Below, in pieces: positions 27,593 to 36,745 of a stretch of DNA of 64,000 bases. Both the position numbers and the translations under genes were made by a program. The stretch lies in NCBI GenBank assembly GCA_040219575.1, contig JAVJSD010000097.1, forward strand, positions 103,535-167,534, in the 5' to 3' direction. The DNA is from JAVJSD01 sp040219575 (lineage in GTDB: Bacteria; Planctomycetota; Planctomycetia; Pirellulales; Pirellulaceae). Position 1 is the first letter of the stretch. The number at the start of each line of letters is the position of its first letter. The notes below the pieces were generated by a model. The model was not told where the DNA came from and searched no databases. It was given only the letters and a program-made list of their open reading frames with translations.

Positions 27593-27630
27593 GCGAGCGG
27601 ATTCTACAATCGGCGGCGTGAGCCAAAGCG

Positions 27631-28074
27631 TTACAACCTTGATTCGCCGTCGTCGTACATGCTCGGCCCATTGTGCGGAGGCGGCGCCTGGCCGTGGTTG
27701 TTGGGCAGCAGCGCATCCTGCAGCAGCCGCAGCACCCAATAGACGCCGATGCCCGGCAGGGCCCCGATGGCCGCCAGCAGGACGCAGATGAAATTCCAGG
27801 TTTCATCCGTCGACCCCAGGTGCAGCGCGACGGCGAAGATGCTGCCCGGCCCGGCGATCGCGCCGCCGACCAACCCGGCGAAACGATGCCGCTCGGCCAT
27901 CAACAGTCCGCCGACCGCCCCGGCCACGACCATGATGGCGTAGTACACGGCCTCGGGCCATCCCAGTTCGAAGATGCCCCAGCCGGGGACCATTTCCATC
28001 GAGCACAGGACCTGGGGAATCATGAACACAAAGATTCCCACGCGCGCGAGAGGAGAAAGATCCGACGTCGACAT
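27631..28074 (-). CDS. Small integral membrane protein, unknown function
   Basis: The product is 147 aa from the ATG at 28074, which follows a GTGAGGTG site. About four membrane segments are visible: IFVFMIPQVLC, AVYYAIMVVAGAVGGLLM, FAGLVGGAIAGPGSIFAVAL and NFICVLLAAIGALPGIGVYWVL. The polar C-terminal tail (NNHGQAPPPHNGPSMYDDG) should be cytoplasmic. I do not recognise a family. It is the last gene of a minus-strand run that starts near 35152. Confidence 0.75.
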   Translation of the reverse strand: MSTSDLSPLARVGIFVFMIPQVLCSMEMVPGWGIFELGWPEAVYYAIMVVAGAVGGLLMAERHRFAGLVGGAIAGPGSIFAVALHLGSTDETWNFICVLLAAIGALPGIGVYWVLRLLQDALLPNNHGQAPPPHNGPSMYDDGESRL

Positions 28075-28184
28075 ACCACACCTCACGAGTTCGAAAGAAT
28101 GCGATTGCCTGCCTGCGCCTGCCCGCCAGCAATGGCGGCGACGAACGGATTCACGTTACCAAAGCGGCGTGAAGTGAGCACCCG

Positions 28185-28270
28185 GATTTTCGCGAAAATC
28201 GCGCCGGGAATCCGTCCAGACGGATCGACCGACGACCCGCGACGACGTGCGACGACCCGCGACGACGTGC
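28185..28270. repeat. Perfect 16-bp palindrome and 20-bp direct duplication
   Basis: GATTTTCGCGAAAATC at 28185-28200 is a perfect palindrome. Just beyond it, GACGACCCGCGACGACGTGC occurs twice in tandem at 28231-28250 and 28251-28270. Both sit directly after the stop of the minus-strand gene at 28278. Confidence 0.75.
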
Positions 28271-28277
28271 GAATGCG

Positions 28278-29171
28278 TCAAGACGCGGCGCGCTGGACGA
28301 CGGCCGCCGTCGATGCGTCGTCGGCCGTCGGGCTGGGCGCTGCGACGGAAGGTTCCTCCGACGACTCCTCGAAGAACGCCCGGCGGGCGAGCGGGCCGAA
28401 TGGGAACAGAGGATAACCGGTCACGGCCGCCTGATAGCGGCGGTAATCGGCGCCCAGGTAGTAGGCGAGTCGCTCGTCCTTCAGGTGGCTGCCGTAGAAC
28501 AGGTAGACGGTCCACAGCGCGGTCATCAGGGCGTGATCGAGCGTCATGCCGGGAGTGAACCAGATCAGTCCCAGCACGCTGGCGTACACCGGGTGCCGCA
28601 TCCAGGTGTAAGCGCCGCGCGGTACGAACGTGCGCCGCGGCGGCGTCCGCCCCAGCAGCCAATGCCGCCAGGGCGTCCAGCCCGTCTGGTAGCCGAAGCC
28701 GGTCAGGCCGAGGCTGTAGATCAGCGCGACCCAGGAGAGATAGTAACCCACGTGGACCGCCGTCGCCGCCGTCCCCCGCAGTTGCCACAAAACCGGCGGC
28801 GAAGTCCGCCAGCAGGCGATCAACAGCAACAGCGAGAGGCAGGTGGCCGAGGCGTACAGGCACCCGTAGAACTCGCCTCGAAGAAATCGCTTGAGACGCG
28901 TCTGAATCGCGGGCAGCATCAACAGACTGTGGGAGATGCTGAATTGCAGCAGCAACGCCGCGTCGATCAACAGGGCGAACCCTCCGTTGGCCGTCGGGCC
29001 CCATGGCCCTTCCATCAGTCGGCCGTTGCTGGAGTCGCCATGCAAAAACCAGAACAGGCGCCAGGCGCACACGGCGACCAGCAACTGCGAGCCGACGCCG
29101 AAGGCGATGCCGACGATTCGCGTTGCACGGCGGGAGATGGTTTGCGGGGTCGCTTGTTCGTTCTGGTTCAC
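28278..29171 (-). CDS. NnrU/isoprenylcysteine-methyltransferase-like membrane protein
   Basis: The product is 297 aa with about six membrane segments. The C-terminal half carries the signature of the isoprenylcysteine carboxyl methyltransferase/NnrU-like group: YTWMRHPVYASVLGLIWFTP, then KDERLAYYLGADYRRYQ. Members methylate isoprenoid or phospholipid targets using S-adenosylmethionine; the substrate cannot be read from sequence. An Ala/Ser/Glu-rich tail extends beyond the family core. It lies 14 bases after the YceI gene, so the two are probably cotranscribed. Confidence 0.82.
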   Translation of the reverse strand: MNQNEQATPQTISRRATRIVGIAFGVGSQLLVAVCAWRLFWFLHGDSSNGRLMEGPWGPTANGGFALLIDAALLLQFSISHSLLMLPAIQTRLKRFLRGEFYGCLYASATCLSLLLLIACWRTSPPVLWQLRGTAATAVHVGYYLSWVALIYSLGLTGFGYQTGWTPWRHWLLGRTPPRRTFVPRGAYTWMRHPVYASVLGLIWFTPGMTLDHALMTALWTVYLFYGSHLKDERLAYYLGADYRRYQAAVTGYPLFPFGPLARRAFFEESSEEPSVAAPSPTADDASTAAVVQRAAS

Positions 29172-29185
29172 GTCACTCCTTCACG

Positions 29186-29896
29186 TCACTCCTTCACGAC
29201 CATCTGCTCCTTGGCGATCCACAGATCGCCCCAGATGGTCAACTGGTTGGCGACTCCCACGGCGCCGAAAGCGCGGCGATAGGGGCTCATGCCGTAGTCG
29301 GTTTGCCGAATCGAAAATTTGCCGCGCACATGCAGCCAACCGTTCTTCTCCTCCACGTCGGCGACGACCGTCAGCGGCCGCTTCTTGCCGTGCAACGTGA
29401 ACTCGCCTTTGAGCTGATACCGCGGCAGTTCGCGATCGCTCAAACCGTCCATCTTCTTCGCCGAATCGATGCGGAACGTGGCGGTCGGATAGCGCCGCAC
29501 GTTGAGCACCTCGCCGCCGCGCATGGTGGCGGTCACCTGCCGCTGCGTGCCGGCGTCGATCGTCCCTCCCAGGCCGACATGTTCGCGAGCCCGGTCGGTA
29601 TCGACGGCGAACGACGACATGTCGAATACAATCTCGCCCGCGTCGTCGGCGGCGTCAAGCAGCACCCGGGCTTGTTTGATCGGCCCCTCGACGCCGTGGG
29701 GGTGCCCAAAACCGGTCGCCCCGACATAAATGTAGGCCCGGCTGATGCGGAGATAGGCCTCGCCCGGCTGGTACGATGTGGACCGCTTGTCGGCGTCCTC
29801 GTCCGCCTGCCGCGCCGTCGCCGGCGAGTGCGAAAACAGCGCGGCCGACAAAGCGACCAGAATCAGGCTCGCGCTGGAGATAATCACGGATTTCAT
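29186..29896 (-). CDS. YceI-family periplasmic protein
   Basis: The product is 236 aa with a signal peptide at residues 1-29 (ASLILVALSAALFSHSPATA). The mature part follows the YceI lipocalin-like pattern: IVFDMSSFAVDT, YPTATFRIDSA, YQLKGEFTLHGKKRPLTV and FSIRQTDYGM. YceI proteins bind polyisoprenoid lipids in a beta-barrel. Pairing with a membrane methyltransferase-like gene suggests a shared isoprenoid-related task, which is inference. The ATG at 29896 is preceded by AAGGAAA. Confidence 0.9.
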   Translation of the reverse strand: MKSVIISSASLILVALSAALFSHSPATARQADEDADKRSTSYQPGEAYLRISRAYIYVGATGFGHPHGVEGPIKQARVLLDAADDAGEIVFDMSSFAVDTDRAREHVGLGGTIDAGTQRQVTATMRGGEVLNVRRYPTATFRIDSAKKMDGLSDRELPRYQLKGEFTLHGKKRPLTVVADVEEKNGWLHVRGKFSIRQTDYGMSPYRRAFGAVGVANQLTIWGDLWIAKEQMVVKE

Positions 29897-30022
29897 GGGA
29901 AGTTTCCTTCAGATTGTGTTTCGCCGCTGGGTCACGCGATCGACGCGCGAGTATTGTTTGCCTAGCGAGAAAGAAGACAAGTCTGTTACAGGTGGAAAAT
30001 CCGATGAAATGGCCTTTCGATG

Positions 30023-33000
30023 TCAGTCGCGCCGCCGCCACACGAGAATTCGACCATCGGCCATGCCGGCCAGCAGACGATCCCCCTCGGGAGTGAAAGT
30101 CAGGCTGAGCACGAAGTTCAGCGACGCCGACAGGCGATCCTTCGGCGGGCAACGCAGCGAGAGCGTCGCCTGCCCGGTTTCCAGCCGCCAGATCTTGACG
30201 GTCTGCGCGCCCGCCGTGGCGAGATACTCGCCGTCTCGGTGCAAGGCCATCGCCCGAACACCCTCGGTGTGGCCGCGGAGCTCCAGCAGGGAAGCGCCCG
30301 ACTGCACGTCCCAGATTCTAGCGACGCCGCGTCCGTCCGCGGAGATCAGACGACGTCCGTCGGGATGGAATCGCACGCTTGAAATGCCGCCTTCGTGTCC
30401 ACGCAACACGTGCTTGACGCGGCCGCTTGCGAAATCCCAGACGACGACCTGGCCGTCCGCGCCGCCGGCGGCGAGAAGCCGGCCAGCGGGACTGAAGGCG
30501 ACCGCGTTCAGGCGGTTGGAAAACGGCTCCGCCCAGCCGATCGCATCGTTATCATCGATTCGCCGACGAAACTCCTGCTCGTATTGTTCGCGTTCCGATT
30601 CGGTCATGGTGTTCGGGGGATAGCTCAACTTCATGCCGGGTTCGCCGGTCTCGAGGCGCCAACTGCGCACCTCCTTGTCGTCACCGCAAACGACCGCCGC
30701 CCACTCTCCATCCGGCGAGACGGCCACCTCCTTGACTTCACGTGAACTTGCGGCGATCGTCTTCAGCACCTTGCCGTAGTCGCCTCGTCCGGTGAGTTTG
30801 CCGGCGACGAGTTTCAGCCAGGCGAGTTGCGAGCCACCGCCCGACGACTTCCGGCCGCTGGCGGCGTCCCACACCGAAACCGCGCCGCCGCGCTCGCCGG
30901 CGATGATTCGCTCTCCCGTCGGATCGAACACGGCCTGGGAGACGTCGAGCAGCGTGGCCCCTCGCGAAAAGGTCATCCGCGGTTCGAGAGATTCGAGGCC
31001 CCAGGTCTTCATCATGAAGTCGCCGCCGCTGGTGAGCAGCAGGCCGGTCGGCGGATGGACGTCGATGCTGTGGACGCTCCGTTCGTGGGCGTCGAGCTGC
31101 ATCGGCTGTTGCGGCTGTCCCGACCAGCGTCGGAACGCGCCGTCGGACGCGCCGCTGACGAGTTGTTTTCCGTCGCCGTTGAAAGCAACGAAGGACACGC
31201 CGCCGCGATGTCCCTTGAGGACTAGCAGCTCCTCTCCCGTATGCACGCTCCAGACGCGCAGCGTTTGATCGTTGCTGCCGCTCACGAGACGGTCGCCGTC
31301 GCGGCTGAAGGCGAGGCTGACGATCCGCGCATCGTCGCCATTCATGATCGTGCGATCGACGTGGCCCCGCAGTTCCCGCAGGTGAGATTGCTGCCCGAGG
31401 CTCCACAGATCGATCACACCGCTGCGGTCGCCGATCGCCAGACGTTCTCCCTCCGCATCGATGGCGAAGCAGGTTGCCTGGCGTAGCGGGCGCTGCCGCG
31501 GCAGGGTCGCCTTCAATTCGCCGTTGTGGGCATCCCACAGGCGAATCGTGCCGCCCGACCCCGGGTCGAGGTTCACGGTCACCAGGCCCTTCTCGTCGGG
31601 CAGCAGGGCCAACCCCACCAGCTGAGCGAAATTCGGGGCGTCGCACCGAAACCGCGGCTCGCCGCTTGGCAGTTCATAGACGGTGACGCGTCCTCGCCGG
31701 TTGGGGCCGTCCACGGCGATCGCGTCTCCGTCGCCGCTGAACGCCAGCTGGCGATTGCCGTTGCCCGTCGTCTCCAGCACCTTGCTCTTCGCCGCCAGAT
31801 CCCACACGACCAGACGAGTCTCCAGGCCGATGGCGAGTTGGGCGCCATCGGGATCGAATTGCAGCCGTTGCACGGCGCCAAGGGGGCGCTCGCCCGCACC
31901 ACTGCCGTCCAGTGCGATCGTTTCGATCAACTCGTTCGACTCCGTGCTCCACAACAGAACGTTTCCCCCGGTCGTGGCCGCGGCGAGTCGTCGCCCGTCG
32001 GGACTGAGCGCCGCCACGCCCGTGCAATCGGCAACCTTGATGGGCTGATTCTCCCACGTGGTCATGTCGGCGAGTTGACCGCGCTCCCAACCGGGCGCGG
32101 CCTCGTCAAGATGCCGAAAGAACGCCGGCATGTCGGCGACGTCCCAGGCCCGCTGCGCCGAGGCGACCTGGTTGGCCAGCAGCCGCGACTCGGCCAGGAG
32201 AAGGCTCTGCTCCGATGCGTCCCGCGCCGCGGTTGCGTCCTGCTCCGCCTGCCGAGCCCTGCGCTCCGCCGCCTGCGCTTCCCTTGTCTTGGCCCGCGCC
32301 TCCGACTCGCCGGCGACGGCGCGGAGGCGCTGCGCTTCCGTTTTCCCCAATGCGGCGGCCAGGGATTGGGCATGCTCGCGCGTCCGCACGGCGAAGATCA
32401 ACGCGCCCGCGCCGAGCAGCAAGATCAGCAGCGTGATCAGCGTGCCGGAGCCGGCCAGGACGGGATTTCGCCGGCACCAGCGGAGCCCCCGGCCGAAGCT
32501 CGAGACGGGCCGGGCGTGAATGGGTACGCCGTCGAGGAAACGCGCCAGTTCTTCCGCCAGATCCGCGGCCGTCGCGTAGCGGCGCGGCGGCTGTTTCTCC
32601 AGGCACTTCAGGCAAATGGTCTCCAGATCGCGTGAGATCGTGGGGTTCAACCGCCGCGGAGAGACCGGCTCGTCGTGCACGACCTGCTGCAAGGTTTCGG
32701 CGGCGGTCGCCGCGCGAAACGGCGGACGACCGGCAAGCGTCTGGTAGAGCGTGGCGCCGAGGCTGTAGACGTCGGTCCGGTGGTCGGTGGGCAAGCCTTG
32801 CGCCTGCTCCGGCGACATGTACGGCGGCGTGCCCAGGATCGAACCGGTGTGCGTATGGACGAAATCGCCTTCCAGGCACTTGGCCAGCCCGAAGTCGCTC
32901 ACGTAGGGACGGCCCGATTCGTCGAGCAGGATGTTCTGCGGCTTGATGTCGCGGTGAATGACCCCCTGCCGATGCGCCGCCTCGATCGCCCGGCAGACGG

Positions 33001-33934
33001 GCTCCAGCGTTTCCGCGGCCTCGCGGTCCGAGAGCGGTCCGCCGCGCAAGCGGGCGTCGAGATCCGTGCCCGAGACGTACTGCATGGAAAAGTAGGGCCG
33101 AGAGCGCCATTGCCCGGCTTCGTACACCCGCACGATGTGGTCGTGCTCCAAGCGGGCGGCGGCCCGCACTTCTTGTTGGAAGCGGTCGATCGTCTCCGAT
33201 CGCTCGCGCGACTTGAGCGGCGGGAACAGGTCGGGCCGAATCACCTTCAGCGCCACGTGGCGATCAGTGGCCGCGTGGTAGGCGCGATAGACCGTCCCCA
33301 TGCCCCCTTCGCCCAGCACCGACAGCAGTTGATAGTCGCCCCAGTCGGCCAGGCGATCATCGCGTTGGACAGGACCGGAATCGACGGTGCTCGGCGGCGC
33401 GTCGGGGACCGTCGCGAGGTCGGCCGCCAGGTTGACCGACGCGGCGGGCGGCGTCGTCTCGCAGGCCAATTCGGGATGTTCGGCAGGCTCTTGAATGGGC
33501 GCCTCGCGCGACACCTCGCGTCGCACTTGCTCCAGCGCCGCCGCCAACTGCGGGTTCTGGCAACGGGCCGCGTAGGAAGCGATGTCCGGCGCGTCGCCCC
33601 AGCGCAGCCGAGCGCGGTACTCTTCGGCCAGCAGCATGAGCGGGGCGTCGGCGAGCGGCCCCAACTCCGGCCATCGCCGGACGTAATCCTCCAACAGGAG
33701 TGCGGAGCAGGGCGCGCCGTCGTCACGCGTGGGCGGCGAGTCTCCCGCTGTTCGCCAGCGATACTCGAGGTCCACCGCGATCAACTCGGTGAGCGCCGCC
33801 CGCCGCTGCGGGGCGTCGTCGATTCCCACCAGCAGCCGCTCGATCGCCTCCAATTCGATCGGTCCGCCGCTTCGCCACAGCGCCTCGAATCGTTCGATCA
33901 GTTCGTCGGTCTGTCGGTGCGGATGATCTCTCAT
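30023..33934 (-). CDS. Transmembrane Ser/Thr protein kinase with WD40 propeller(s)
   Basis: The product is 1303 aa. The N-terminal 190 residues are a planctomycete-type helical extension. The kinase domain (about 201-470) is intact: glycine loop GEGGMGTV at 208-215, Lys230, catalytic HRD with Asp329, DFG at 347-349 and GTPPYMSPEQ. A membrane helix at about 491-516 is followed by a charged coiled coil rich in Ala, Arg and Gln (520-590). About 14 WD40-like repeats run to the C-terminus (LSPDGRRLAAATTGGNVLLW and similar), enough for two propellers. The propellers should be extracytoplasmic and sense or scaffold a ligand. An ECF sigma gene lies nearby on the other strand. Confidence 0.95.
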   Translation of the reverse strand: MRDHPHRQTDELIERFEALWRSGGPIELEAIERLLVGIDDAPQRRAALTELIAVDLEYRWRTAGDSPPTRDDGAPCSALLLEDYVRRWPELGPLADAPLMLLAEEYRARLRWGDAPDIASYAARCQNPQLAAALEQVRREVSREAPIQEPAEHPELACETTPPAASVNLAADLATVPDAPPSTVDSGPVQRDDRLADWGDYQLLSVLGEGGMGTVYRAYHAATDRHVALKVIRPDLFPPLKSRERSETIDRFQQEVRAAARLEHDHIVRVYEAGQWRSRPYFSMQYVSGTDLDARLRGGPLSDREAAETLEPVCRAIEAAHRQGVIHRDIKPQNILLDESGRPYVSDFGLAKCLEGDFVHTHTGSILGTPPYMSPEQAQGLPTDHRTDVYSLGATLYQTLAGRPPFRAATAAETLQQVVHDEPVSPRRLNPTISRDLETICLKCLEKQPPRRYATAADLAEELARFLDGVPIHARPVSSFGRGLRWCRRNPVLAGSGTLITLLILLLGAGALIFAVRTREHAQSLAAALGKTEAQRLRAVAGESEARAKTREAQAAERRARQAEQDATAARDASEQSLLLAESRLLANQVASAQRAWDVADMPAFFRHLDEAAPGWERGQLADMTTWENQPIKVADCTGVAALSPDGRRLAAATTGGNVLLWSTESNELIETIALDGSGAGERPLGAVQRLQFDPDGAQLAIGLETRLVVWDLAAKSKVLETTGNGNRQLAFSGDGDAIAVDGPNRRGRVTVYELPSGEPRFRCDAPNFAQLVGLALLPDEKGLVTVNLDPGSGGTIRLWDAHNGELKATLPRQRPLRQATCFAIDAEGERLAIGDRSGVIDLWSLGQQSHLRELRGHVDRTIMNGDDARIVSLAFSRDGDRLVSGSNDQTLRVWSVHTGEELLVLKGHRGGVSFVAFNGDGKQLVSGASDGAFRRWSGQPQQPMQLDAHERSVHSIDVHPPTGLLLTSGGDFMMKTWGLESLEPRMTFSRGATLLDVSQAVFDPTGERIIAGERGGAVSVWDAASGRKSSGGGSQLAWLKLVAGKLTGRGDYGKVLKTIAASSREVKEVAVSPDGEWAAVVCGDDKEVRSWRLETGEPGMKLSYPPNTMTESEREQYEQEFRRRIDDNDAIGWAEPFSNRLNAVAFSPAGRLLAAGGADGQVVVWDFASGRVKHVLRGHEGGISSVRFHPDGRRLISADGRGVARIWDVQSGASLLELRGHTEGVRAMALHRDGEYLATAGAQTVKIWRLETGQATLSLRCPPKDRLSASLNFVLSLTFTPEGDRLLAGMADGRILVWRRRD

Positions 33935-33952
33935 GCTTCCCCCGCGTGAGGG

Positions 33953-34257
33953 TCAGTGGAAGACGATCGGCGATTGCGGCGCGTCAGCAGTCGGCCGCGC
34001 GAAGCCGGCGGCGGCGATCTCTTCGTTCAGGTTTTTCGGCCGCTCATTCTTTCCGTCGAGCGCTTCGGCGATCGGCACGTCGCGTGTGACGGCGTTCTTG
34101 GGCGTACGTCTCGCGCAGCCGGGGCCATCTCCGCGTTGACCGGGTCCAACCACTCGCGCTGGAGCGGCACCAACTCTTGTCGGTCCTCGGTCGCGATGCG
34201 CTGATAGAGATTCCACTCGAACTGGTCGAAGCCGCGCGAAACCAGGGTAGCCCACAT
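33953..34257 (-). pseudogene. Possible small gene broken by a frameshift
   Basis: From the ATG at 34257 one frame gives protein-like sequence MWATLVSRGFDQFEWNLYQR followed by IATEDRQELVPLQREWLDPVNAEMAP. Near 34105-34115 that frame turns into Arg/Ser-rich noise. A second frame continues with TPKNAVTRDVPIAEALDGK and ends GFARPTADAPQSPIVFH at 33953. Joining them needs a one-base shift and gives about 100 aa. It could be a real pseudogene, a sequencing error or programmed shifting. No family is recognised. It sits directly upstream of the kinase gene. Confidence 0.45.
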
Positions 34258-34311
34258 GGCCCAAGGCGTCGACAGCCAGACCGCCGTGATCCGACCGTTT
34301 CCCGAAACGCA

Positions 34312-34596
34312 TCACGATCGCGCGAGCTTCCCAGGGCGGCGCCCTCGCGACGAGACGGCCAGCGCCGCGGCGCCGAGCACGCCCACGGCCCCTCCACCGA
34401 TCGAGCCCCACAGGATGCAGCGCGAGCGGGCCTCCACGTCGCGGGCCACCTGGCCGATCAGCCGGTCGTGATCCGCCAGCGAGGCGCCGGTCGGCGTCTC
34501 GCGATGCGGATGCAGACGCCAGGCGATCGGAACACCGAGCGCGAGCCCCAACAGCGGCGATGCGACGAGCAGTGCAGTGGCGAAACAACGTTTCAT
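34312..34596 (-). CDS. Small membrane protein, unknown function (94 aa)
   Basis: The ATG at 34596 follows AAGGA at eight bases. A signal-like helix (residues 5-24, ALLVASPLLGLALGVPIAW) and a second helix (GSIGGGAVGVLGAAALAV) flank a short polar loop. The tail is basic (SSRGRRPGKLARS). I do not recognise it. It lies between a zinc-ribbon membrane protein and the possible frameshifted gene, in the same direction. Confidence 0.65.
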   Translation of the reverse strand: MKRCFATALLVASPLLGLALGVPIAWRLHPHRETPTGASLADHDRLIGQVARDVEARSRCILWGSIGGGAVGVLGAAALAVSSRGRRPGKLARS

Positions 34597-34648
34597 GATT
34601 CCGATCCTTCAGCGAATGGGGTGAAAGAGAAACGAACGCGACAGGCCG

Positions 34649-35152
34649 CTACCGCAGTCGCACGCAGCGAAGCGTCACGGCCAGCACGGCGAACGATACG
34701 ACCACGGGCGCGAACAACGGCGCGCCGGCGGGGACCAACTTGAGCGCCGCCAGCAGGTAGCAACCGGCCATCACCGTGGCGCTGCCCAATCGCAGAATGT
34801 TTTCAGGCCGTCGGTACCACGGCAGGTGCATCATCGGACGGTTGAGAATCTGGTGGAGAGGAACGAGCGCCGCCAGCAACGGAACGACAACGGCCGCGAG
34901 GAACGCGTAGTGGGCCGCTTCGGCACCTCCGTCCAGCAGCCAAGGCGCCGCCGCGAAGGCGGCGCATGAGACGCCAAGCAGTCCCCCGAACCACAGCCAT
35001 TGCGCGGTGCGGTCGCGCTGCCTGGCGACCAGACGTTTCAGATCGAGCTGCACCTTCTGCAGAGGAAGCACACTGCCGCAACAAGGGCAAGCGGCGCGCT
35101 CGCGTTCGCGCTGGGTGAGCGGCATGGAGCAACTGGGGCAGCGTGTAGTCAT
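34649..35152 (-). CDS. Zinc-ribbon membrane protein
   Basis: The product is 167 aa. An N-terminal CXXC pair (CPSC at residues 5-8 and CPCC at 22-25) forms a zinc ribbon. About four membrane segments follow (LWFGGLLGVSCAAFAAAPWL, FLAAVVVPLLAALVPL, VMAGCYLLAALKLV, FAPVVVSFAVLAVTL). The ribbon should face the cytoplasm. I cannot assign a function. It is the first gene of the minus-strand run leading to the kinase, back to back with the ECF sigma gene. Confidence 0.78.
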   Translation of the reverse strand: MTTRCPSCSMPLTQRERERAACPCCGSVLPLQKVQLDLKRLVARQRDRTAQWLWFGGLLGVSCAAFAAAPWLLDGGAEAAHYAFLAAVVVPLLAALVPLHQILNRPMMHLPWYRRPENILRLGSATVMAGCYLLAALKLVPAGAPLFAPVVVSFAVLAVTLRCVRLR

Positions 35153-35403
35153 GGGATCGCTCCGACTGAAGTGTTGGCGGTTGGATTTGGCGATGCTTCC
35201 CTAGGGAATCCGAATTCACTCGCGCGCTGGACAGCGGCGGCGGCGATTTTTTTCAAGGGCGAAACGCAAGAGCCGCCCGGGCGTGACCACGACGCGGTTG
35301 ACAGGGGAGAAATCGCTGCGGATCATGGCTTCGACAACCGCAGGAGCAATGCGAGGGATGTCGACGTGGACGTCCGTCGTACAGAAGGAAAGGGCGCCGG
35401 CCC

Positions 35404-35997
35404 ATGGAAGAATTCGAAACACGCCACGTCTTTGAGCGCGTGAGGGGAGGCGATGAAGACGCCGCCCGCGATGTGTTTGAGCGCTACCTGGTGCGACTGG
35501 TGGCGCTGGCCCGATCGCGGCTCTCCGAGAAACTGGCGCGCAAGGTGGACGCCGAGGACGTCGTGCAGTCGGCCTTCCGCTCGTTCTTCACGCGAGCGAA
35601 AGAGGGGCAGTACGCGATCGAGCGGGCCGGTGATCTGTGGAGCCTGCTGGCGACGATCACGCGGCACAAAGTGCTGAAGAAGGCGGAGCACTTCCGACAG
35701 CAGAAGCGCAGCCTCGACCGCGACGAACCGCTGGCGGACGGAGAACGCGGCGGTGCGGCGGGCGTCTCGGAAGCACAGCCGACGGACGAGGAGGCGATCG
35801 CGCTGACCGACGAGATCGAACGCCTCATGCGTCAGCTCGATCCTCTCCAGCGACGAATGTTGGAGGCTCGCTTGCAGGGACAAACGGTCGAGGAGGTGGC
35901 CGAGACCGTCGACCGGTCGGAACGCACGGTGCGGCGCTTCCTGGGCGGTTTTCGCGAGCAGTTGGAGCAGCGATTGCAATTGCTGCGCGAGGACTAA
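35404..35997 (+). CDS. ECF-type RNA polymerase sigma factor
   Basis: The product is 197 aa. Region 2 is visible as RVRGGDEDAARDVFERYLVRL, then DAEDVVQSAFRSFF and DLWSLLATITRHKVLKK. Region 4 is LDPLQRRMLEARLQGQTVEEVAETVDRSERTVRRFLGGF, a complete helix-turn-helix. The layout fits the planctomycete ECF groups usually found near Ser/Thr kinases rather than with an anti-sigma factor. No anti-sigma gene is seen here; the WD40 kinase 1.5 kb away is the plausible regulator. A GGAAAGG site lies upstream of the ATG. Confidence 0.92.
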   Translation: MEEFETRHVFERVRGGDEDAARDVFERYLVRLVALARSRLSEKLARKVDAEDVVQSAFRSFFTRAKEGQYAIERAGDLWSLLATITRHKVLKKAEHFRQQKRSLDRDEPLADGERGGAAGVSEAQPTDEEAIALTDEIERLMRQLDPLQRRMLEARLQGQTVEEVAETVDRSERTVRRFLGGFREQLEQRLQLLRED

Positions 35998-36068
35998 GCC
36001 GTGCACGTTCCGGGCGGACGGCGAAGCGCCGGACGAATCGGCGCCCCGCCGCCGCCTGGAAGACGGCA

Positions 36069-36536
36069 TTACACCGCCGAGCCGCCACACCCTTGTCGAA
36101 TGGTCTGCACGTCGCGTGCGAAGCACTCGGCGGCCGGTTGCAGCATGCCGGTGTAGCGCAGCTTGCGGCCTTGCCGCGTGTGGATCGTCACCGCGCTGGT
36201 GAGCCGGCCGGTGGCGGGCACGATCGACTGTACGTCGCTCAGCGGCACGTCGGCCGCGTGACGGCCGCTCACCTTGCGCGTCAGCAGCGACTTGGAGACT
36301 TGCACGATGAGAATGCGGCGATCGGTGACGGCCAGCATGAACCGCTTGGGGCGGGTGAGCACGTCGGGGACCAGCGGCAGAATGCGGACGACAAAAGGCA
36401 GTCGCTTCTCACCGATCTGAAAGCCGAGCAGGCTTTCGCCCGCGGCGAGATGCTCCCCGACAAGACGGGTGAATTCGTTGTTGCTTTCGTTGATCGACTC
36501 ACTGACGGCTTCGCGGACCATGGATTGGATCGACAT
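36069..36536 (-). CDS. PH-domain-like protein (YokE-like)
   Basis: The product is 155 aa from the ATG at 36536 behind GAGGAG. The core reads ESLLGFQIGEKRLPF, FMLAVTDRRILIVQVS and VPLSDVQSIVPATGRLTSAV, the strand pattern of bacterial PH-like domains. TDRRILI is the typical central strand. There is no membrane segment. These domains bind proteins or lipids; no specific role can be given. An unusual Cys-Gly-Gly near the C-terminus (QGCGGSAV) is noted. Confidence 0.7.
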   Translation of the reverse strand: MSIQSMVREAVSESINESNNEFTRLVGEHLAAGESLLGFQIGEKRLPFVVRILPLVPDVLTRPKRFMLAVTDRRILIVQVSKSLLTRKVSGRHAADVPLSDVQSIVPATGRLTSAVTIHTRQGRKLRYTGMLQPAAECFARDVQTIRQGCGGSAV

Positions 36537-36663
36537 CGATTTGGCTCCTCATTGCAGCGGAAGGAAATTGGACTCGCCCGGTGGGGCTCTGCCAAGACAT
36601 CCGATTTCCGCGCCGCGCGTGGACAAAATTCCGCGAGAAAAAAACTCCACTTCCTCGGCGCGC

Positions 36664-36701
36664 AAAAAACTCTCGCCGCGGAGATGCCTCCGCGGCGAGA
36701 G
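36664..36701 (-). terminator. Rho-independent terminator of the 36746-37711 gene
   Basis: A perfect 13-bp stem (36670-36682 with 36689-36701) closes a six-base loop GATGCC. On the minus strand it is followed at once by six T residues (36669-36664), 45 bases after the stop of the minus-strand gene. Both features are textbook. Confidence 0.92.
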
Positions 36702-36745
36702 TCGCTCTCTTTCCAGCTTGTGCAATGGCTGACGGGCGCCGTGCG

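Noticed and set aside
35216..35422. Minus-strand frame of 68 codons between the zinc-ribbon and ECF genes
   Set aside because: It overlaps the sigma factor start and ribosome site and has no recognisable feature; kept as promoter space.
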